Positions 17,025-25,911 of a DNA stretch of 39,048 nt are shown piece after piece (the first letter of the stretch is position 1; every line of letters begins with the position of its first letter). The stretch comes from an uncultured Bacteroidales bacterium. Lineage in GTDB: Bacteria; Bacteroidota; Bacteroidia; Bacteroidales; Bacteroidaceae. Made by a program: the position numbers and the translations under genes. The notes beneath the pieces were generated by a model that worked only from the letters and a program-made list of their open reading frames with translations, was not told the DNA's origin and did no database searches. The DNA is taken from NCBI GenBank assembly GCA_937906165.1, contig CALCYA010000030.1, forward strand, positions 1-39,048. Direction: 5' to 3'.

Positions 17025-17060
17025 TGTTTGAAAAAAAGAAGAGTTCACCTTTTGGTGAAC
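17025..17060 (-). terminator. Intrinsic terminator containing the esterase stop codon
   Basis: On the minus strand GTTCACC (17060-17054), an AAAA loop and GGTGAAC (17049-17043) form a perfect stem, followed by CTCTTCTTTTTTTC. The TGA stop of the esterase gene (17047-17045) is inside the descending arm. Confidence 0.75.
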
Positions 17061-17902
17061 CCCTCAGAAATAAACGGCAATGCAATCCTCAGCGCTTCCT
17101 GCCAATATTGCCAGGTATGTCCTCCGTCACGCACACGCAGCTGGTAGCGCAAGCGCTTCTCGCGCATTGCCGATATGAACTCAACATTATTGTCGAAAAG
17201 AAAATCATCGTCACCCACGTCGATGAACCAACGCACAGATGCGATCTCCTTGAGCTGTTCTTCCGTGGCATTCTTTATTGCCGCAATATTGCTGTACTCT
17301 ATTGCACTTCTCATGAACACTCCACGGCGGTCACTCGGGTCCTTGCTTATCCAGCTGTTCTCGACCATTCCCATAAGAGCACTCATGGCATAAGCCGATG
17401 AGAACATCCCGCTGTGACGGATGGCATATCCCGTCGTTCCGCCACCACCCATGGAGAGACCTGCTATCGCACGGTGCCCCTTGTCGGCAATGACCCTGTA
17501 CTCCTTTTCGATATGCGGAATGAACTCCTGAAAGAAGAAATCCTCATATCGCCACCCTGGCACATTGAAATAACCGTCGAAGGTTGTTCCTGCATCAGGC
17601 ATCACAATCACCATCTCCTGCGCCTTACCGCTCTCAAAGATGTCCGTTGCTATAGCCTGAACATTACCCTTGTCGCGCCATGCTGTATGCGTATCCGTAA
17701 GACCATGCAGAAGATACAGCACAGGGAACTCCTTACCCTCGTCGCCATAACCGGTCGGCAGATAGATACAGTATTTCTTGGCAGTACCCAATATCTCACT
17801 TTTCATCTCACGTTCAAGCACCACAGGAAAACTCTCCTGCGCAAAAGCGCACAGAGCACCCACAACTATAAAAACAAATAGAGAAAATAGCCTTTTCATC
17901 AT
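17045..17902 (-). CDS. Secreted esterase, alpha/beta hydrolase of the esterase D family
   Basis: A 285-residue protein with a cleavable signal peptide (MMKRLFSLFVFIVVGALCAFA, then QES), so it acts in the periplasm or on the surface. The mature part is an alpha/beta hydrolase of the putative esterase (esterase D) family: oxyanion region YLLHGLTD, nucleophile elbow GLSMGGGG with the catalytic serine, an acid around DVGDDDF, and the catalytic histidine in GGHTWQYW. Relatives remove acetyl or feruloyl groups from plant polysaccharides, but the substrate cannot be read here. It is 15 bp after rpoN and is the last gene of the operon. Confidence 0.88.
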   Translation of the reverse strand: MMKRLFSLFVFIVVGALCAFAQESFPVVLEREMKSEILGTAKKYCIYLPTGYGDEGKEFPVLYLLHGLTDTHTAWRDKGNVQAIATDIFESGKAQEMVIVMPDAGTTFDGYFNVPGWRYEDFFFQEFIPHIEKEYRVIADKGHRAIAGLSMGGGGTTGYAIRHSGMFSSAYAMSALMGMVENSWISKDPSDRRGVFMRSAIEYSNIAAIKNATEEQLKEIASVRWFIDVGDDDFLFDNNVEFISAMREKRLRYQLRVRDGGHTWQYWQEALRIALPFISEGFTKR

Positions 17903-17917
17903 TAATACTAATTTGAA

Positions 17918-19348
17918 TTATTCTTTACGCAACCTTGCAACAGGGATATCAAGTTGTTCTCTGTATTTTGCCACCGTACGGCGCGCCACATTGTAGCCAT
18001 GCGCGGCAAGCTGCTCCTGGAGAGCCTGATCGGTCAACGGCGACTGCTTGTCCTCGGCATCCACAAGCTCACGTATCACACGGTGCAACTCGTATACCGA
18101 CTGTTCCGTACCGTCCTCCTTGACGACACCGTCGCTGAAAAAATATTTCAGCGGATATATGCTCCACGGTGTCTGCACATATTTGCTGTTGCCCACACGG
18201 GAGATTGTAGAGACATCATAACCCGTCATCTTGGCAATATCCTCAAGTATCATAGGCTTGAGCATAGCCTCATCGCCTCCGCTGACAAAGAACGGTTTCT
18301 GCATCTTGACAATGGCCTTCATTGTGGAAAGCATCGTCTGTTCGCGCTGCTGCACCGCCGATACAAAGCCCTTTGCCGACTCTATCTTCTGACGCAAGAA
18401 CAGCGCTGCCGCCCGTTGTTCGCCATTTTTGCTTTCGGCCTGTTCGTTGAGCATCTGCACATATTCTTCACTGACACGCAATTCAGGGACGTGAGCATTG
18501 TTGAGCGAAACAAAGACCGTATCGTCCTGTACATCGAGCAGGAAATCAGGGGTTACCTGCTGACGGCTGAAACCGATGCTCTCTGTGAGCGAGGCCCCGG
18601 GACGCGGATTCAGGCGCACAATGTCGTATATTGCATCGCGGCACTCGTCACCCGAAATTTCAAGTTTCTCGGCAAGCTGGTCCCAACGCTTACCGGCAAA
18701 ATCATCATAATAATCGGCAACTATGCGTTTCTGCAACGACAGGTCACGGTTCTTGCCGTTACGCTCGAGTTGCAACAAGAGACACTCCTGAAGAGAGCGT
18801 GCACCTATTCCAGCCGGTTCAAAGGTCTGTATCATCTTCAGCACCTCAAGAATTTCATCAGCAGAGACAGCCAGATTGTTGTATATAAGCAGTTCATCCT
18901 CTATCTCAACTATTGGTTTGCGCAAAAGACCGTCCTCGTCAAGAGAACCGATGATATATTCGCCGATTACCTTCTGGACCGATGTGAGCGGCAGCTCCGA
19001 CAATTGTTCTGTCAGCGTATCACCGAAAGAAGGGGTATCGCCTACGGGATAATCCGCACCGCCGCCATAGCCACCATAAGCAACCGGAATCTCGCCATTG
19101 CCGCTATAGTCATCGTACTCATCCACAGAGAGCCCCTCGTCCGAGGGGAGTTCATCCCTTTCTGCAGACAACTCATCCCTCTCCTGAGACTCCAATGCAG
19201 GATTATCCATGACCTCTCCGCGCACACGTTCCTCAATCTCCACCGTAGTCATTTCGAGGAGTTGAACTGCCAGCAGCTGCTGTGGCGACAGGGTCTGGAC
19301 CTGCAACAGTTCCTGGTCCTGTGTCTGTGTTATAGGTTTCTTTGCCAT
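17918..19348 (-). CDS. rpoN: RNA polymerase sigma-54 factor
   Basis: The 476-residue protein has the Gln/Leu-rich region I (LQVQTLSPQQLLAVQLLEMT), an acidic region II with a Gly/Tyr-rich patch (YGGYGGGADY), the core-binding and DNA-binding parts, and the RpoN box ARRTVAKYRE near the C-terminus. Sigma-54 directs RNA polymerase to -24/-12 promoters opened by AAA+ activators; none of the visible promoters here is of that type. It lies 14 bp after the nucleoside kinase gene and 15 bp before the esterase, so the three are probably co-transcribed. Confidence 0.97.
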   Translation of the reverse strand: MAKKPITQTQDQELLQVQTLSPQQLLAVQLLEMTTVEIEERVRGEVMDNPALESQERDELSAERDELPSDEGLSVDEYDDYSGNGEIPVAYGGYGGGADYPVGDTPSFGDTLTEQLSELPLTSVQKVIGEYIIGSLDEDGLLRKPIVEIEDELLIYNNLAVSADEILEVLKMIQTFEPAGIGARSLQECLLLQLERNGKNRDLSLQKRIVADYYDDFAGKRWDQLAEKLEISGDECRDAIYDIVRLNPRPGASLTESIGFSRQQVTPDFLLDVQDDTVFVSLNNAHVPELRVSEEYVQMLNEQAESKNGEQRAAALFLRQKIESAKGFVSAVQQREQTMLSTMKAIVKMQKPFFVSGGDEAMLKPMILEDIAKMTGYDVSTISRVGNSKYVQTPWSIYPLKYFFSDGVVKEDGTEQSVYELHRVIRELVDAEDKQSPLTDQALQEQLAAHGYNVARRTVAKYREQLDIPVARLRKE

Positions 19349-19362
19349 ATATTCCGGTTATG

Positions 19363-21012
19363 TCAATACTGGAAGCTGCTTCCGCCAAGGAACTCGCGTG
19401 CGAGCGAGGTCGGAGGCATCTCCTTCTCCTGCAAAGGTACTATATAATCAAGGAAACGCAAAAGCCTTTGGGCCTCGGAATACTCCGGCACATTCTCGGG
19501 TACGGCACGGAGCATAGCCTCAGCCTGCTGCTTGAAGACCGCAAGTTCATAGAAGAGTGAAGAGTTGAACATGACATCAGCATTCTCCTGATACGGGAAT
19601 ATCCACTCCTCCTCACCCTTGCGCACATCGGGCCAACGCATTATAGTCTCCTGTGCAGGATAGCCGCGGTACTTCGCATCGCGTATTATACGGCGAAGCA
19701 AACGGTTGTCCGAGGTTGATATATAGTTGTGATAATCGAGTTTTATCGAGGTGAGCGCCGACACATATATGCGGAATTTCTCACTGTCGGCTATCTGGGA
19801 TGTCAACATTGGATTCAGAGCATGTGTACCCTCGATGACAAGCACCATGTGAGGCGACAGTTTCAGACGTTTGCCGTTGAACTCGCGCTCGCCGCTCTTG
19901 AAATTGTATGTAGGTATATCTACCTCCTCACCCACCAGAATGCGTGTCAACGATTCGTTGAAATAGGGCAGGTCAATGGAGTGTATCGACTCGAAATCGT
20001 AGTCTCCGTCGGGTTTGCGGGGAGTAAGGGTGCGGTTAACAAAGTAATCGTCGAGAGAAATGGCATAAGGAGTGAGCCCACAGGCAAGCAGCTGTATACT
20101 GAGTCGCTTGCTGAATGTGGTCTTGCCCGATGATGAAGGACCGGCGATGAGCACGACCCTGGCACCGCGCTCACGGATCATGTCGGCTATCTGCGACAGA
20201 CGGCGCTCCTGAAGCGCCTCGGACACGTTCAGCAGATCCACCCCATGTCCGGCACGCACGCCCTTGTTGAAATCGCCAATTGTCTCCACGCCCATCTTGC
20301 AGTGCCACTGCAGGCGCTCCTCAAAAAGAGCGTGCAGCTTATCCTGCAGTACCTTATCCTCAAGCACAAGAGGGTTCTTCTTGCTGGGGACACGCAACAG
20401 CACACCATCGTCATACTTCTCGATGCCGAAAAGCTTCACATAACCGCTGCTGGGGACAAGACCGTTGTAGTAACTGTCGATATAACCGTCAAGTTCATAG
20501 TAGCTCGTATAAAGGTGGTCGTATGTCTCGAGCAAGCGCACCTTGTCCATTCGTCCTATGCGGGTGAACACCTCAATGGCATCCTCAGTATGGCATTCGA
20601 TACGTTTGAACGGGATGTCGCACCCAACAATCTTGAGCATCCTTTCACGCACCGCGTCAACCTCATCATCGGTAAGCGGACGGTCCATACGGCAATAGTA
20701 ACCTTTGGAGATAGCATTCTCGAAGCGCACCGTCTCACCCGGGAAGATTTCGTTCATAGCCTTCATGAAGATGAACGTCAGCGAGCGCACATACATGCGC
20801 ATTCCGTCAGACGTGGTGATGTCAAGGAACTCGACATCCTTGTGGCGATAGATGCGCATAGCCAGCCCCTCGGTAACATTGTTCACTTTGGCAGCCACAA
20901 CACCATACGGCATATCCAGCCCCAGGCCGTCATATATCTCCTTTAGAGTGAGTCCACTCTCAAACTCCTTCGTTATTCCGTTGTTCTTGCAGTATATTCT
21001 TATCATAGCCAT
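19363..21012 (-). CDS. TGS-domain nucleoside (uridine-type) kinase
   Basis: The 549-residue protein joins an N-terminal TGS/threonyl-tRNA-synthetase-like part (residues 1-200) to a uridine kinase-like P-loop domain. Walker A is AGPSSSGKTTFSKRL at about residue 285, followed by SLDDYFVNR and an EGTHALNP strand. Proteins with this layout are common in Bacteroidota and are annotated as nucleoside kinases; the natural substrate is unclear. An alternative ATG lies two codons in (21006). Its own divergent promoter lies upstream, and rpoN follows. Confidence 0.9.
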   Translation of the reverse strand: MAMIRIYCKNNGITKEFESGLTLKEIYDGLGLDMPYGVVAAKVNNVTEGLAMRIYRHKDVEFLDITTSDGMRMYVRSLTFIFMKAMNEIFPGETVRFENAISKGYYCRMDRPLTDDEVDAVRERMLKIVGCDIPFKRIECHTEDAIEVFTRIGRMDKVRLLETYDHLYTSYYELDGYIDSYYNGLVPSSGYVKLFGIEKYDDGVLLRVPSKKNPLVLEDKVLQDKLHALFEERLQWHCKMGVETIGDFNKGVRAGHGVDLLNVSEALQERRLSQIADMIRERGARVVLIAGPSSSGKTTFSKRLSIQLLACGLTPYAISLDDYFVNRTLTPRKPDGDYDFESIHSIDLPYFNESLTRILVGEEVDIPTYNFKSGEREFNGKRLKLSPHMVLVIEGTHALNPMLTSQIADSEKFRIYVSALTSIKLDYHNYISTSDNRLLRRIIRDAKYRGYPAQETIMRWPDVRKGEEEWIFPYQENADVMFNSSLFYELAVFKQQAEAMLRAVPENVPEYSEAQRLLRFLDYIVPLQEKEMPPTSLAREFLGGSSFQY

Positions 21013-21058
21013 AAGTTTTATTATAATAAAGAGCCTGCACTATGCCCATTCACATTTG

Positions 21059-21088
21059 CGAAGATAAGAACAAATTGCCTTTTGCAAA
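21059..21088 (-). promoter_or_regulatory. Promoter of the nucleoside kinase-rpoN-esterase operon
   Basis: Minus-strand TTTG (21088-21085), an 18-base spacer and TATCTTCG (21066-21059), one mismatch from TAnnTTTG. The same TATCTTCG occurs upstream of the symporter and of ddh. Confidence 0.5.
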
Positions 21089-21150
21089 CATTTTTCACTA
21101 TTTTTAAATTAATTCACCTTTGCTTTCTTGAATTTCGTGCAACATTGTAT

Positions 21151-21158
21151 TACATTTG
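21151..21158 (+). promoter_or_regulatory. -7 element of the ATPase/DUF4435 operon
   Basis: TACATTTG matches TAnnTTTG and lies 38 bases before the chosen ATG at 21197; the -33 element is weak (TTTC at 21133-21136). Confidence 0.45.
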
Positions 21159-21196
21159 CCTATAAAGTTTTCACATTTCAGTTCAAGCTACGGATT

Positions 21197-22021
21197 ATGG
21201 AGAAGATGGCACAATACATAAAGAGCATTGAGATTGACTCCTTGTGGAACAACCGCAAGCATATATATTGGGAATTGCGTCCGGACGTGAACATACTGAG
21301 CGGAAGCAACGGCGTGGGCAAGAGCACCATAATCAACCGCTCGGCCAGGCACTTGAAAGTGATGCGCGACGGACGCCTCACCTCCAACCCGCAGGACGGG
21401 GTAACAGTGAACTTCTTCCCCGAAGATGCCACAAGCATACAGTTTGATGTAATCAGCAGCATCGACCGCCCGATTATGAGCAGCGAGATGCTTGAAAAGG
21501 TGTCGGGTGCCGACATACGCACGGAGCTCGACTGGCAGCTCTACAACCTTCAGCGCCGCTATCTCAACTACCAGGTGAACGTGGGCAACAGGATAATAAC
21601 CCTGCTTACATCGGGCAACCCCGATGACCAGAGGCTTGCGACAGAACTGACAAAACCAAAGAAGATGTTCCAGGACCTTGTTGATGAGCTCTTCGCACCC
21701 ACGGCAAAGACCATTGTCCGCGACAGCAACGAGATTCTCTTCAACCAGTATGGCGAAAAGATTCCACCATACATGCTCTCTTCAGGCGAGAAGCAGCTGC
21801 TGGTGATAATGCTTACCGCGCTGGTACAGGAGGGTCGCCACTGTGTGATGCTAATGGACGAGCCCGAGATTTCACTGCATATAGAATGGCAACAGAGACT
21901 CATCACCCTCATACGCACACTAAACCCGAATACACAGATTATCCTGTGTACCCACTCACCGGCAATAATCATGGACGGTTGGATGGACGCCGTGACAGAG
22001 ATTGAAGATATCGTACAGTAA
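21197..22021 (+). CDS. ABC/OLD-like AAA ATPase
   Basis: A 274-residue ATPase from ATG 21197, just downstream of a -7 element (the longer frame from 21128 begins before the promoter). It has Walker A GSNGVGKST (36-44), the ABC-type signature LSSGEKQLL, Walker B VMLMDEPEISLH and the H-switch CTHSPAII. There is no long coiled coil, so it is not a Rad50/SMC. It is followed 21 bp later by a DUF4435 protein, a pairing that resembles OLD-family ATPase plus TOPRIM nuclease split in two chains. Its function in the cell is not known to me; defence or DNA repair are the likely options. Confidence 0.9.
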   Translation: MEKMAQYIKSIEIDSLWNNRKHIYWELRPDVNILSGSNGVGKSTIINRSARHLKVMRDGRLTSNPQDGVTVNFFPEDATSIQFDVISSIDRPIMSSEMLEKVSGADIRTELDWQLYNLQRRYLNYQVNVGNRIITLLTSGNPDDQRLATELTKPKKMFQDLVDELFAPTAKTIVRDSNEILFNQYGEKIPPYMLSSGEKQLLVIMLTALVQEGRHCVMLMDEPEISLHIEWQQRLITLIRTLNPNTQIILCTHSPAIIMDGWMDAVTEIEDIVQ

Positions 22022-22042
22022 CAGGCACACAGCAATAGGGGA

Positions 22043-23062
22043 ATGAAAAAGCTGACCGAGTATATAAACTCAAAGTTCATTGAGGCCGCCAATGCCCTGC
22101 GCCCCAAGAAAGCGAAGCACCGCATCATAGCATACGTCGAGAGCTATGATGACATATCTTTCTGGCGTTCAGTTTTCGATGACTACGAAAGCGACAAATT
22201 CCATTTCGAGGTAATGCTCCCTGCACGTTCGAACCTGACGAAAGGGAAGAAACAGGCCATGATGAACATGCTGGGAGAGGCTTATGGAAAGAACATGATA
22301 GCCTGTGTAGACGGAGATTACGACTATCTGCTGCAAGGAGCGACCTCCACATCAAAGCAGCTGATAGAGAACCCCTACATACTGCATACGTACGCATATG
22401 CCATCGAGAACCTCAAGTGCAACGCCGACAGCCTCAAGCAGGTATGTGTACTGAGCACACTCAATGACCGCAATGTCATCGACCTTGAAGAGTATATGAA
22501 GCTGTACTCGCAGATATGTTTCCCGTTGTTCGCCTGGAACATACTGCTCTACCGCAAGCACGACACAAGGACAATGAGCATGCTACGGTTCTGCGAGATT
22601 GTACGCATCACATCATTCAATATAGGAAATCCGGCATATTCTTTGCAACAGCTCGGCAACAGGGTCGAGCACAATATAAAACTGCTTGAGAAACAAATGC
22701 CGCATCTTGTCGCGTTGCATCAGGAACAGATGAAAGAGCTGGTTGAGCTTGGCATTAAGCCCGAAGAGACATACTTCTACATACAGGGACACCACATAAT
22801 GAACAATGTGGTACTGCGCATACTCAATCCTATATGCCGTCATCTGCGCAGCCAGCGCGAGACAGAGATTGAGAAACTCGCATACCACCGTCAGCAGTAC
22901 AACAACGAGCTCTCATCGTACCGCCACAGCCAATGCGACGTGGCGCTGATGCTCAGCAAGAACACCGACTTCAAGGAGACGACTCCCTACAGGCGTTTGA
23001 AGGGGGATATTGAGAAACTGCTTGCAGAACTTGACAAGGTTAAAGTTGGAAACGGGAAATAA
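22043..23062 (+). CDS. DUF4435 protein, TOPRIM-like partner of the ATPase
   Basis: The 339-residue protein begins with a DUF4435-type core: YVESYDDISFW (residues 31-41, with E33 and D36/D37), ACVDGDYDYLL (87-97, with D90, D92 and D94) and YAYAIENLKC further on. The E...DxD spacing is that of a TOPRIM metal site as in OLD nucleases. The C-terminal part is helical (many Glu/Gln/His) and ends in a charged helix. Same strand and 21 bp after the ATPase, so the two are probably one complex. Nuclease activity is inferred. Confidence 0.82.
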   Translation: MKKLTEYINSKFIEAANALRPKKAKHRIIAYVESYDDISFWRSVFDDYESDKFHFEVMLPARSNLTKGKKQAMMNMLGEAYGKNMIACVDGDYDYLLQGATSTSKQLIENPYILHTYAYAIENLKCNADSLKQVCVLSTLNDRNVIDLEEYMKLYSQICFPLFAWNILLYRKHDTRTMSMLRFCEIVRITSFNIGNPAYSLQQLGNRVEHNIKLLEKQMPHLVALHQEQMKELVELGIKPEETYFYIQGHHIMNNVVLRILNPICRHLRSQRETEIEKLAYHRQQYNNELSSYRHSQCDVALMLSKNTDFKETTPYRRLKGDIEKLLAELDKVKVGNGK

Positions 23063-23119
23063 GCGAACAAGGTACATGCTTGCCTGCGATTCACGGCTAT
23101 AATTTTTGGCATTTCCGCT

Positions 23120-24574
23120 TTAGCGTCTCTTCCAGAAGATTGGAGTGAAGAGCAACAGAACCGCGAAGAACTCAAGACGGCCCACAAGCATCTGGAACGA
23201 GCAGAACCATTTTACTCCGGCAGGCAACACTGCCAACGAGTCCATCGGTCCATAATGGCCCAACGCCGGACCCACATTACCCACAGAAGCCACTGAAAGG
23301 CCAAAGGAATCGAGGAAGTCCAGTCCGAAGCCCATATTCACGAAGAGGCCCACCATCAGCACAAAGATGTATATTACAGTGTAGGCGAGGATAGCCGACT
23401 GCACACCCGTAGGCACTATCTTCCCTGCCATACGTACAGGAATCACTGCATTGGGATGCACAATGCGTTTGAATTCATTGAGCATCACCTTAACCAGAAT
23501 AGATATTCGCATACACTTCATCGCACCTGATGTCGATCCCGAGCATGCGCCGAAGAACATGAGCGCACATAGCATCAGCCACAGCAACGGCATCCAAAGC
23601 ACATAATTGGCCGTGGCAAAACCCGTTGTCGTCTGAATAGACACTACCTGGAACAATGCCGTACGGAAGGACTCGGCAACAGGCATATCCGAAGTAAATA
23701 CAAGCCCCACCGTTATTACAGCTGTGAACAGAAGCACAATGGAAAGATATGTCCTGAACTCCGAGTCGCGGTACATATCCCTTACACGGAACTTGAATAT
23801 AAGCAGATAGAGGAGCGACAGGTTTATTCCGCCCATGAACATGAACAGCGTTGTCACGTACTCGATAGCAGGAGAGTTGAATGCGGCTATGCTTGCCTGC
23901 TTGGTCGAGAAGCCTCCTGTTGAGATTGTAGACATGGAATGGCAGAGAGAATCGAACCATCCCATTCCTGCTACATGCATAAATATGGTACATATCAAAG
24001 TGAGCCCAATGTATATGGTCAACAGCCAACGTGCTGTCACAGAGATACGGGGGTGCAGCTTTGCACGCATAGGACCTGCAGATTCCGCTGCAAAAAGATG
24101 AATATCACCAATGCCGAAGATGGGGAACACCGCTATAGTAAAGAACACTATTCCCAAACCGCCTACCCAATGCGTCATCATACGCCAGAAAAGTATTGAA
24201 TGCGGCAAAGCCTCGATATCCTCCAGAATTGTGGATCCTGTAGTAGAGAAGCCTGACATCGTTTCAAAGAAGGCATCGGTGAAATCGGGTATTGTTCCGC
24301 TCAACAGATAAGGCAACGTTCCGAACAACGAGAATATGACCCAGATGAGGGTTACTACAATATATCCGTCCTTACGCGACACATCACGCCCTGCTCCGCG
24401 GCAGATATATGCAAGCAGGGTACCTGTTCCCGCCATTGCACCCACAGACCAAAGAAGGCTCTCGACCACAGGCTCATCATAATAGAGCGCGACCGGGACA
24501 CTTGTCAGCATGAAGGCTGCTTCAATGAGAAGCAGGAATCCGAGAATTCTGAATATTGCTTTAGGATGGAACAT
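23120..24574 (-). CDS. trkH: Trk-type potassium uptake membrane subunit
   Basis: The 484-residue membrane protein has the repeated pore loops of TrkH/KtrB channels (GFSTTGSTI, MSTISTGGFSTKQ, TTTGFATANY, SVGNVGPALG), each with the selectivity glycine. It imports K+ with the cytosolic TrkA subunit. Its ATG overlaps the trkA stop by one base (TAATG), so translation is coupled. Confidence 0.96.
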   Translation of the reverse strand: MFHPKAIFRILGFLLLIEAAFMLTSVPVALYYDEPVVESLLWSVGAMAGTGTLLAYICRGAGRDVSRKDGYIVVTLIWVIFSLFGTLPYLLSGTIPDFTDAFFETMSGFSTTGSTILEDIEALPHSILFWRMMTHWVGGLGIVFFTIAVFPIFGIGDIHLFAAESAGPMRAKLHPRISVTARWLLTIYIGLTLICTIFMHVAGMGWFDSLCHSMSTISTGGFSTKQASIAAFNSPAIEYVTTLFMFMGGINLSLLYLLIFKFRVRDMYRDSEFRTYLSIVLLFTAVITVGLVFTSDMPVAESFRTALFQVVSIQTTTGFATANYVLWMPLLWLMLCALMFFGACSGSTSGAMKCMRISILVKVMLNEFKRIVHPNAVIPVRMAGKIVPTGVQSAILAYTVIYIFVLMVGLFVNMGFGLDFLDSFGLSVASVGNVGPALGHYGPMDSLAVLPAGVKWFCSFQMLVGRLEFFAVLLLFTPIFWKRR

Positions 24575-25911
24575 TATCTGAAGAATTTCTCAAGTTTTTT
24601 CAATACATGCTCAAGGCAGAATATTATCACATGGTCACCCACCTGGATCATTGTATTACCGGTCACATTCATGCCCTTGCCGTTACGGATGAGTCCACCG
24701 ATATTGGCTCCGGCCGGAAGCCCCAGGTCCTTGACCGGTTTGCGTGTCATATAGCACTCCACGTTCACGGGGAACTCCGCCACTACAGCCTGTATGAATG
24801 TAAGGCATTTGACACTTGACACATCGGTCTTGAGCATCATCTGGAATATTGTACTCGCAGCCAGCTTCTTCTTGTTGATGACCGAACCTATATCAAGACC
24901 CTCGGCCATAGATATGTAGTCGATATTCTCAACCTCGGAAACAGTACGCAGCACACCGGCACGCTTGGCTGCAAGACACGCCAGGATATTCATCTCGGAA
25001 TTGTCGCTGAGTGCCATGAAGACATCGGTGTGGTCAATACCCTCGCTACGCAACAGCTCAAGGTCGCGGGCATCACCGTTGATTACAAGTACATTGTCTT
25101 CGACAAGTTCCAGAAGTTTGTGGCATCGTGCAAGATCGTTCTCGATGATCTTGACCTTTATACCGTCAGGGATAAGCTTTGTGGTACGTACCGCAATGCG
25201 GCTACCGCCCATCATAATGATGTTGCGTACCTCGTTGAACTCCTCCTTGCCCGTTATTTTTCTTATATAAGGTATCTGGTCGTGCGTCGTCATGAAACAG
25301 ACAAGGTCCTCGGGCAATATCACATCGTTACCACGGGGTATGATAGTCTCGTCGCCACGCTGTATGGCAACTATATGATAAGGTATATCGCGCACAAGCT
25401 CCTTGAAAGGAATGTTCAGAATAGACGCATTGTCTCTGACCTTTACACCAACCATCACCAGAGCACCGTCACCGAACTCCAACATCTGGCGCATCCAGCT
25501 ATAACGGATATTCGTAGCTATCTCCTCGGCGGCAAGCTGCTCGGGGTAAATGAGCGAATCAACACCCAAAGATTTGAAATACTCCTTGTGCTTGGGCATC
25601 AGATACTCGTAGTTGTCGATGCGGGCAACGGTCTTTGCTGCCCCCAGATAGTGGGCCAGCACACAAGCTGTTATATTACGGCTCTCATGAGGAGTCACTG
25701 CCACAAAAAGCTCGGCATGGTCCACTCCCGCACTCTTGAGGGCCGATATCTTTGTCGGGTCACCGACAATTGTCTGAAGGTCGAAAAGCGACTCAAGCTT
25801 TCCGAGTTTCTCTTCGCTGTCGTCAAGAAGCACTACGTTCTCATTCTCGACAGAGAGCATCTTTGCAAGGTGAGTTCCGACTGCGCCGGCACCCGCTATG
25901 ACAATTCTCAT
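24574..25911 (-). CDS. trkA: Trk potassium transport regulatory subunit
   Basis: The 445-residue cytosolic protein has two RCK repeats. The first starts with the Rossmann motif GAGAVGTHLAKML followed by an acidic strand end (VVLLDDSEEKL), the second with MMGGSRIAVRTTKLI, each followed by a TrkA-C domain. It binds NAD(H)/ATP and gates TrkH. It overlaps dxs by four bases (ATGA) and trkH by one. Confidence 0.96.
   Translation of the reverse strand: MRIVIAGAGAVGTHLAKMLSVENENVVLLDDSEEKLGKLESLFDLQTIVGDPTKISALKSAGVDHAELFVAVTPHESRNITACVLAHYLGAAKTVARIDNYEYLMPKHKEYFKSLGVDSLIYPEQLAAEEIATNIRYSWMRQMLEFGDGALVMVGVKVRDNASILNIPFKELVRDIPYHIVAIQRGDETIIPRGNDVILPEDLVCFMTTHDQIPYIRKITGKEEFNEVRNIIMMGGSRIAVRTTKLIPDGIKVKIIENDLARCHKLLELVEDNVLVINGDARDLELLRSEGIDHTDVFMALSDNSEMNILACLAAKRAGVLRTVSEVENIDYISMAEGLDIGSVINKKKLAASTIFQMMLKTDVSSVKCLTFIQAVVAEFPVNVECYMTRKPVKDLGLPAGANIGGLIRNGKGMNVTGNTMIQVGDHVIIFCLEHVLKKLEKFFR

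Noticed and set aside
17954..19447. 497-codon open frame on the plus strand opposite rpoN
   Set aside because: It is fully antisense to a clear rpoN and has no recognisable domain; long antisense frames are common opposite GC-rich coding sequence.
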